DNA from: Clostridia bacterium
GTDB lineage: Bacteria > Bacillota > Clostridia > Oscillospirales > CAG-382
Length of the DNA: 37,493 nt
Direction of reading: 5' to 3'
NCBI GenBank assembly: GCA_017447445.1
Contig: JAFSNK010000006.1
Location: forward strand, 1 to 37,493
Below the pieces are notes generated by a model. That model did no database searches, was not told where the DNA came from, and saw nothing but the letters and a program-made list of their open reading frames with translations. Both the position numbers and the translations under genes were made by a program. The stretch's first letter is position 1. Each line of letters starts with the position of its first letter. Below, piece after piece: positions 32,537 to 37,493 of the stretch.

Positions 32537-34420
32537 ATGGGATTTCTGCCTATCACAAAAGAAGAATTCGGCGGCACGCCGGATTTCGTTATAGTCACGG
32601 GCGACGCCTACGTCGACCATCCGTCGTTCGGCACCGCCATAATCGGGCGCGTGCTTCAGGCGGAGGGCTATTCCGTTGCGGTCATACCGCAGCCGGATTA
32701 CAAAAGCACGGCGGATTTTATGCGTTTCGGCAGGCCGCGGCTCGCGTTTCTTGTAAACTCCGGCAACATCGATTCGATGGTGGCGCACTACACCGCCGCC
32801 AAAAAGCGCCGGGGCGAGGATTATTATTCCCCCGGAGGCAAGACCGGCTTCCGCCCGGACCGGGCGGTGATAGTCTATTGCAACCGCCTGCGCGAGGCGT
32901 TCGGCGACGTGCCGATAATCCTGGGCGGTCTGGAGGCGTCCACCCGCCGGTTCGCGCACTACGACTACTGGACGGACAGCGTGCGCCGCAGCGTGCTGGT
33001 CGACAGCCGCGCCGACCTGCTGACCTACGGGATGGGGGAGAACATTTTAAGGCGCGTCGCATTCCTGCTGGATAAGGGCGTTCCGATAAAAAAGATCCGC
33101 GACGTGCGCGGCACCTGCTTTATGGAATCGCGCGGGTTCGCGCCGAAGTTCGATTCCGTCTCCTGCGGGGAATACGACGACATAAAGACAAGCAAACCCG
33201 CCTTCGCGCACGCTTTTAAGGTGCAGTCGGACAATCAGGACCATATCTACGGCAAGGCGGTGACCGAGGGCTACGGCGAGCGCGTGCTCGTGCAGAACCC
33301 GCCCATGCCGCCGCTCACGCGCAAGGAGCTCGATTCCGTTTATTCGCTCCCGTTCGAGCGCACTTATCATCCGTATTACGAAAAGTTCGGCGGCGTGCCC
33401 GCCATCGAGGAGGTAAAGTTCTCCATCGCGCACAACCGCGGCTGCTTCGGCGGCTGTTCGTTCTGCTCCATCGCCTTCCACCAGGGGCGCACCGTTACCT
33501 CCCGTTCGATCACTTCCTGCGTGGAGGAGGCGAAAAAGATCGCCGCCATGCCGGATTTCAAGGGCTATATCCACGACGTGGGCGGCCCCAGCGCCAACTT
33601 CCGCGGGAACTATTGCCAAAAGGCGGAAAAATTCGGCGTCTGCAAGGGCAAAAACTGCCTCACGCCAAGCGTATGCCCGAATATGCGCGTCGACCACGGC
33701 GAATATATAGAGCTTTTGAAGGCGATAGAAGCCGTCCCTGGCGTTAAAAAAGTTTTCATCCGTTCCGGGCTGCGGTACGATTACATACTCGCCGATAAAA
33801 GCGAAAAGTTCTTCAAAAAACTCGTTTCCGACCACGTCAGCGGGCACCTTAAAGTCGCGCCGGAGCATTGCTGCAACAACGTGCTCGCCTTAATGGGCAA
33901 GCCGCCCATCGAGGAATACGACAGGTTCAAGGCGCGCTTCGAGCAGCTAACGAAACAGGCGGGGAAGGAACAGTACATCGTGCCGTATCTTATCTCCTCG
34001 CACCCCGGAAGCACGCTCGCATCGGCGGTCGAGCTGGCGGTCTACTTAAAAAAGAATCACCTCAACCCGGAGCAGGTGCAGGATTTCTATCCCACGCCCG
34101 GCACCGCTTCGACGTGTATGTTTTATACCGGGATCGACCCGTTCAGCGGCAAGCCGGTCTACGTCGCGCGGGAATACCGCGAAAAACAGCTTCAGCGCGC
34201 GCTTTTGCAGTACGGCAGGCCGCAGAACGCCCCCCTTGTGCGCGAGGCGCTTAAAAAAGCGGGCAGGGAAGACCTTATCGGCTTCGGCCCCGAATGCCTT
34301 GTAAAGCCGGATACCGGACGCCCCTCCGCCAACGCGGTCAAAGACCGCCGCAAAAGCCCGAAAGGCGCAAAGAGCAAAGGAGTAAAAAATGCTGTTCACC
34401 GAAAAAACGATAAAGCTTAA
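32537..34420 (+). CDS. ygiQ: YgiQ-family radical SAM protein
   Basis: A 627-residue member of the widespread YgiQ family, whose reaction is not established. The N-terminal domain has the family opening (ITKEEF, VTGDAYVDHPSFGTAIIGR). The radical SAM core carries the 4Fe-4S motif CFGGCSFC (Cys303, Cys307, Cys310), then GGPSANFRG and a cluster of further cysteines (CKGKNC, CPNMRVDH) that could bind a second cluster. HLKVAPEHCC follows near residue 437. The tail is basic. GGGGAGG precedes the ATG. Its end overlaps the acetyltransferase gene by 32 bp. Confidence 0.95.
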   Translation: MGFLPITKEEFGGTPDFVIVTGDAYVDHPSFGTAIIGRVLQAEGYSVAVIPQPDYKSTADFMRFGRPRLAFLVNSGNIDSMVAHYTAAKKRRGEDYYSPGGKTGFRPDRAVIVYCNRLREAFGDVPIILGGLEASTRRFAHYDYWTDSVRRSVLVDSRADLLTYGMGENILRRVAFLLDKGVPIKKIRDVRGTCFMESRGFAPKFDSVSCGEYDDIKTSKPAFAHAFKVQSDNQDHIYGKAVTEGYGERVLVQNPPMPPLTRKELDSVYSLPFERTYHPYYEKFGGVPAIEEVKFSIAHNRGCFGGCSFCSIAFHQGRTVTSRSITSCVEEAKKIAAMPDFKGYIHDVGGPSANFRGNYCQKAEKFGVCKGKNCLTPSVCPNMRVDHGEYIELLKAIEAVPGVKKVFIRSGLRYDYILADKSEKFFKKLVSDHVSGHLKVAPEHCCNNVLALMGKPPIEEYDRFKARFEQLTKQAGKEQYIVPYLISSHPGSTLASAVELAVYLKKNHLNPEQVQDFYPTPGTASTCMFYTGIDPFSGKPVYVAREYREKQLQRALLQYGRPQNAPLVREALKKAGREDLIGFGPECLVKPDTGRPSANAVKDRRKSPKGAKSKGVKNAVHRKNDKA

Positions 34421-34940
34421 AGACGGCAGGAACGCGGTCTTGCGCGGCTACCGCCGCGAGGACGCGCCGGAAGTGCTGGAGCTTATGAAAAAAATCAGCG
34501 GCGAGACCGAATTCATCGTCCGCTATCCGGAGGAATGGGAGTCCTGCACCGTCGGGCAGGAGGAAGCCTGGATCGAAGACGCCGTCTCCTCGCCGAACAA
34601 GCTCGCGCTTTGCTGCACGGTGGACGGCAGGATCGTCGGCAACTGCGAAATAAGGTTCTATACCTCCAAAAAGCTCGCGCACCGTTCCGTCGCGGGCGTG
34701 TCCGTATTGCGCGAATACTGGGGGCTGGGGATCGGCTCGGCGTTCTTCGCGGAGCTTATCGCCGCGGCGAATGAAAAGGGATCCGGACTGATCGAGCTTG
34801 AATTCGTCGAGGGCAACGACCGAGCCCGCCGGCTCTACGAAAAATTCGGCTTCCGCGTAGTCTCGGAGCGCCCGTACGCCTTCCGGCTCAAAGACGGCGG
34901 CTACCGCAAAGAGTTCTATATGCAAAAACTTCTTAAATAA
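34389..34940 (+). CDS. GNAT family N-acetyltransferase
   Basis: A 183-residue acetyl-CoA-dependent acetyltransferase. The pyrophosphate-binding motif A is visible as REYWGLGIGSAFF near residues 108-120, preceded by AGVSVL and followed by ELEFVEGNDRARRLYEKFGF (motif B, about 136-155). The acceptor could be an amine, a sugar or a protein N-terminus. AAAGGAG at 34376-34382 lies inside the ygiQ coding region and supports the overlapping start at 34389. Confidence 0.92.
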   Translation: MLFTEKTIKLKDGRNAVLRGYRREDAPEVLELMKKISGETEFIVRYPEEWESCTVGQEEAWIEDAVSSPNKLALCCTVDGRIVGNCEIRFYTSKKLAHRSVAGVSVLREYWGLGIGSAFFAELIAAANEKGSGLIELEFVEGNDRARRLYEKFGFRVVSERPYAFRLKDGGYRKEFYMQKLLK

Positions 34941-34961
34941 AGCTTTTCGGTCTTACAGACG

Positions 34962-35001
34962 AAAAAACGGACGCTTCGCACGGAGCGTCCGTTGTTTTTT
35001 T
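34962..35001. terminator. Bidirectional terminator
   Basis: AACGGACGCT (34966-34975) pairs with AGCGTCCGTT (34984-34993), with an A-run before it and GTTTTTTT after it. It lies between the convergent GNAT and ADP-ribosylglycohydrolase genes. Confidence 0.9.
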
Positions 35002-35007
35002 GATTTT

Positions 35008-36339
35008 CTATTCTTCTTTCCCCAGCTTGTCGCAAAGCTCTTTGCACTCGTCGGCGAATCTGTCTATCGGGTAGTCGTCGTAGGGCGAGACCTGCACGCT
35101 GAACCGGTTCTTCATTGCGCCTTTCAGGTCGTCGGGTATCGCGCCGTCGCCCAGTAATGCGCCCATGCAGGAGCCCACGGTGGCGCCGTTGCAGTCGGCG
35201 TCCATGCCGCACTCCACGGCGAAAACCACGGCTTCGCGGAAGTCGGCGGGATAGCGGAACATCGCCGCGATACAGTATGCCGCGTTGTTCAGCGTGTGCA
35301 CCCAACTGTATTTTTTGCCTTCCTCAAACAAAACGTCGCGCAGTTTTTCGCGGCTGATATCCGATACGGCAAGCTCCCGCGCGTGCAGCGCCGTTTCGTA
35401 AAACCGGCTCTTCTTCGGCACGGCGGAAAGCGCGGTGTCGAAGCACTTTTGCAGGTCCTTGTATCTGAACGCGGCGGCGATGAACGCGGCGAAGAACATT
35501 TCGCCGTATACGCCGTTTTTAACGTGCGTAAAAGCCGCGTCGCGCCAGGCGAGCTTTGCGGCGAGCTTCGGTCTGCCGGCGGCGATATAACCGAAAGCGT
35601 CCGCGCGGATCTGCGCGCCTATCCATTCGCGGTAGGGGTTCAGATAGGTGCTCACGCCGTTGCGCTTCATCACCTCGCAGGCGTTCTCCGGCTTGCTCCA
35701 GTGCCCGCATTCGTCCTGATTTATAAAGTTAAGGTACCCCTGCGATTCGGCGGTGAACACGTGCCGGAACGCCAGCTTATAAGTCCAGTGCTGCGCCACG
35801 TCCCAGGTGTCGAAATCAAAGCCCTTCTCCTTCATAAGAAGGTAGTTTATCACGGTAAAGCGCGTGTCGTCGTCGAACGGCATACCGTCTATTTTTTCGT
35901 CGGTCGTCAGGCGCTCGTTGCGTTTTCCGCCCGATACGGTGGGGACGAAGTACTTTATCGGGTATTTGCCCGCGTCTTCATACCATTTCACTATGTCCGG
36001 CGAGCTCCAGCCCTCCACCGGCTGCCCCAACGCGCAGCCGATGCACCTGCCCAGCCACGCCCCGCGGAAATATTCCGCGCCGCAGGGTTCGAACGGCTCG
36101 TCCGCGGGCATCCCGCTTTCGCGCCGGATCTCCTCCGGCTCCGTCGGTTCATAATACCCGAAATCCCCGCGCACAGGCAGGGAAGCCGTTTCCGAATACA
36201 CGCTCAGCAGCTTTGATTTGTCGCCGCCGCAGGACGCTATTCGCTCCCGCCATTCGTTTTCGTCTATATCGCGCCCCTCCTGCCGAAGCTGCCGTATCTC
36301 TTCATATAAAAGCTGTTCCAGTGTCGCCGCGCCCGCCAT
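35008..36339 (-). CDS. ADP-ribosylglycohydrolase family protein
   Basis: A 443-residue protein of the DraG-like hydrolase family, which removes ADP-ribose from proteins or small molecules with two metal ions. The catalytic domain starts near residue 88 (YFRGAWLGRCIGCALGQPVEG). Metal ligands are visible as DDDTRF (Asp156-Thr159) and DADCNGATVG (Asp380, Asp382). The first 85 residues are an extra helical, acidic region not typical of DraG. No ADP-ribosyltransferase is seen nearby, so nucleoside or ADP-ribosyl small-molecule hydrolysis is as likely as protein demodification. GGGAGG lies 9 nt before the ATG. Confidence 0.9.
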   Translation of the reverse strand: MAGAATLEQLLYEEIRQLRQEGRDIDENEWRERIASCGGDKSKLLSVYSETASLPVRGDFGYYEPTEPEEIRRESGMPADEPFEPCGAEYFRGAWLGRCIGCALGQPVEGWSSPDIVKWYEDAGKYPIKYFVPTVSGGKRNERLTTDEKIDGMPFDDDTRFTVINYLLMKEKGFDFDTWDVAQHWTYKLAFRHVFTAESQGYLNFINQDECGHWSKPENACEVMKRNGVSTYLNPYREWIGAQIRADAFGYIAAGRPKLAAKLAWRDAAFTHVKNGVYGEMFFAAFIAAAFRYKDLQKCFDTALSAVPKKSRFYETALHARELAVSDISREKLRDVLFEEGKKYSWVHTLNNAAYCIAAMFRYPADFREAVVFAVECGMDADCNGATVGSCMGALLGDGAIPDDLKGAMKNRFSVQVSPYDDYPIDRFADECKELCDKLGKEE

Positions 36340-36369
36340 ATTCCGTAACCTCCCCGTGTTTATAACTGT

Positions 36370-36398
36370 ATAATATCACTTTGCGCGCGGATTTTCAA
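36370..36398 (-). promoter_or_regulatory. Promoter of the ADP-ribosylglycohydrolase gene
   Basis: On the minus strand TTGAAA (36398-36393), a 17-bp spacer and TATTAT (36375-36370) lie about 31 bp before the ATG. Confidence 0.68.
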
Positions 36399-36468
36399 GG
36401 ATCGAATGAATAAATCTGCGTCCGGCAAGTCAAAAATAAAAGCAGAACAACAAAACGGAGGTAATAAA

Positions 36469-36642
36469 ATGTCACCCAAAGAACTGCTCTACGTCGAGGA
36501 CGCGCTCGGCCACACCAACCAGATCAAAACCGTCTGCGACGATTTCCGCACACAGTTAAGCGATACCGAACTGCAGAATTTCGTCGCGGATATCGCCCGC
36601 CGCCAGAAACAGACCTTCGACAGGTTCTACGGCCTGCTTTAA
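36469..36642 (+). CDS. Small CotF-like protein, probably spore-associated
   Basis: A 57-residue helical protein (pattern ELLYVEDALGHTNQIKT, then ARRQKQTFDRFYGLL) that resembles half of a CotF/coat-type four-helix bundle. The ATG at 36469 has CGGAGG 7 nt upstream; an earlier in-frame Met at 36406 lacks a ribosome site. It lies 12 bp before another protein of the same kind. The two could pair into one bundle. Spore-coat function is inferred from family resemblance. Confidence 0.7.
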   Translation: MSPKELLYVEDALGHTNQIKTVCDDFRTQLSDTELQNFVADIARRQKQTFDRFYGLL

Positions 36643-36654
36643 GGAGGTGCGGAT

Positions 36655-36903
36655 ATGCAGGATAAAGTAATAATGGACAACATCCTCACCTCGGTCAAAA
36701 GCGTATGCGACCTTATGATGCACGGCGCGATAGAATCCTCCACGCCCAACGTCAACAACACCTTCAAGACGGCGCTCAACGAATGCCTCTGCATCCAGCA
36801 CGAGCTTTACGACAAAATGGCGCAGAAGGGCTGGTACCCCTCCCAGTCCGCGCCGCAGCAGCAGATCGACAGCACAAAGCAGAAGTACTCCGGCGTTTCG
36901 TAA
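36655..36903 (+). CDS. CotF-family spore coat-like protein
   Basis: An 82-residue helical protein with the CotF-type features MDNILTSVKSVCDLMMHGAIES and ALNECLCIQHELYDKMAQKGWY, then a Gln/Ser-rich tail. AAGGAGGTG precedes the ATG. CotF-family proteins are found in the coat of spores, and their small clostridial relatives come in adjacent pairs. I found no clear house-keeping promoter upstream, which would fit a sporulation sigma factor, but I could not identify such a promoter either. Confidence 0.82.
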   Translation: MQDKVIMDNILTSVKSVCDLMMHGAIESSTPNVNNTFKTALNECLCIQHELYDKMAQKGWYPSQSAPQQQIDSTKQKYSGVS

Positions 36904-36921
36904 GGAACGCGGCGCAAACGC

Positions 36922-36951
36922 AAAAAAGCACGCTTAGCGGCGTGCTTTTTT
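36922..36951 (+). terminator. Terminator after the CotF-like pair
   Basis: AAAAAAGCACGC (36922-36933) pairs with GCGTGCTTTTTT (36940-36951) over a 6-nt loop. Confidence 0.9.
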
Positions 36952-37072
36952 CGCGCTTTCGGAAATATGCTCTTGATTTTCCGCGATTTTTAATTATAAT
37001 ATAAACGTCAATATAAACATCCTTTTCATATGCGGACGGCGGAAAACCGGTCCGGCGCCGCGAAAAAAACTG

Positions 37073-37101
37073 TTGCAAAACGCGCGAGGATGTGTTATAA
37101 T
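37073..37101 (+). promoter_or_regulatory. Promoter of tRNA-Leu
   Basis: TTGCAA (37073-37078), a 17-bp spacer and TATAAT (37096-37101) lie 11 bp before the mature tRNA start. Confidence 0.82.
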
Positions 37102-37112
37102 CCATTTTACGC

Positions 37113-37199
37113 GCCGGTGTGTTGGAATTGGCAGACGAGGAGGACTCAAAATCCTTTGCCAGCGATGGCGTGCGGGTTCGACCCCCGCCACCGGCACCA
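37113..37199 (+). tRNA. tRNA-Leu (CAA)
   Basis: An 87-nt class II tRNA with acceptor GCCGGTG/CACCGGC, anticodon loop CTCAAAA (anticodon CAA), a long variable arm, T-loop TTCGACC and encoded CCA. It is a single gene with its own promoter and terminator. Confidence 0.95.
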
Positions 37200-37200
37200 T

Positions 37201-37242
37201 AAAAGAAACCTCTTTTGTCTACCACGGCAAAGGAGGTTTTTT
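37201..37242 (+). terminator. Terminator after tRNA-Leu (shared with 701-743)
   Basis: AAACCTCTTTTG (37206-37217) pairs with CAAAGGAGGTTT (37228-37239, one G-T pair), followed by TTTG. The ascending arm and the loop start are nearly identical to the hairpin at 701-743. Confidence 0.82.
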
Positions 37243-37314
37243 GCGTGGTGAATGATTAAAGAACTAATGTTTTTATGCTATACTAACATATGACAGATTT
37301 GAACAATAAATGAC

Positions 37315-37343
37315 AGGACAGTTTTCGCGTGAAATGATACAAT
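37315..37343 (+). promoter_or_regulatory. Possible promoter of the AraC-type gene
   Basis: AGGACA (37315-37320), a 17-bp spacer and TACAAT (37338-37343) form a weak promoter 33 bp before the ATG. The direct repeat ATGACAG occurs at 37290 and 37310, close enough to act as an activator site. This is tentative. Confidence 0.4.
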
Positions 37344-37376
37344 GATATATACCATCAACGGAAGGAGGACAGGTTT

Positions 37377-37493
37377 ATGGAGTGGTTAACCTGCATTAGT
37401 ACGGCAATCGATTATATGGAAGAGCATCTGACTGACGACATCAGTGCGCAGGATGTTGCGGATTGGGTGCATATTTCCCCGTTCTATCTTCAG
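37377..37493 (+). CDS. AraC-family transcriptional regulator, N-terminal fragment
   Basis: The first 39 codons of a gene cut by the window end. The product starts with TAIDYMEEHL, then DDISAQDVADWVHISPFYL, the first helix-turn-helix of an AraC/XylS domain placed at the very N-terminus. That layout fits regulators with an AraC domain followed by a ligand domain (GyrI-like type). GGAAGGAGG lies 9 nt before the ATG. Promoter and start region are AT-richer than the genes before the tRNA. Confidence 0.85.
   Translation, partial: MEWLTCISTAIDYMEEHLTDDISAQDVADWVHISPFYLQ

Overview
The window looks like chromosomal DNA from an uncultured anaerobic, spore-forming member of the Bacillota, class Clostridia, probably near Oscillospirales or Christensenellales. 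The signs are: strong GGAGG-type ribosome binding sites; many promoters of the form TTGACA-17-TATAAT; an anaerobic (cbi-type) cobalamin pathway; rubrerythrin and rubredoxin domains; BlaI/BlaR1-type regulation; two small CotF-like spore-coat proteins; and a GC-rich genome with heavy use of the Ile codon ATA. No strict taxonomic marker is complete here, so placement is inference.

Layout. 1-540 is the tail of an rRNA operon: 5S rRNA, then tRNA-Met, tRNA-Lys and tRNA-Trp, closed by a terminator. 541-886 is gene-free and highly structured: a tRNA-3'-end-like repeat, a 19-bp hairpin and an array of small hairpins on repeated 8-nt linkers. 933-4747 is a plus-strand block: a four-helix-bundle (S23-type) protein, an OhrR-like peroxide sensor with its operator, a glutathione peroxidase, a cation diffusion facilitator and a metallo-beta-lactamase/rubredoxin fusion. 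It ends at a terminator and a second hairpin array (4928-5149) of the same architecture. Three of its genes use the Ile codon ATA rarely or never, unlike the SDR gene that follows, so the block may be an acquired peroxide-defence island.

5182-9103 holds a MATE exporter (minus), an SDR oxidoreductase and a Cache-like/GGDEF diguanylate cyclase. 9157-17962 is one minus-strand cobalamin operon driven by a TTGACA-17-TAGAAT promoter and a compact B12 riboswitch with a terminator: cbiA, cbiC, cbiD, cbiF, cbiG, cbiH, a cbiJ-cbiE-cbiT triple fusion and cbiB. Nearly every junction is a 4-nt start/stop overlap. It covers most steps from the C17/C11 methylations to cobinamide formation; cbiL, the chelatase, cbiP and the nucleotide-loop genes are not in the window.

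18060-27286 contains a secreted NlpC/P60-fold protein that has lost its catalytic residues; a minus-strand rarA, lipoprotein and AAA ATPase operon; a plus-strand operon of an SGNH lipoprotein, a methyltransferase-like protein, a membrane protein and a Gfo/Idh/MocA dehydrogenase; and a PAP2 membrane phosphatase. 27395-31795 is a BlaI repressor with two operator dyads, followed by a 1308-residue BlaR1/M56 protein whose outer part carries BspA-like leucine-rich repeats. 31864-36903 has rubrerythrin, a YgiQ radical SAM protein, a GNAT acetyltransferase, an ADP-ribosylglycohydrolase and the two CotF-like proteins. The window closes with tRNA-Leu and the start of an AraC-type regulator.
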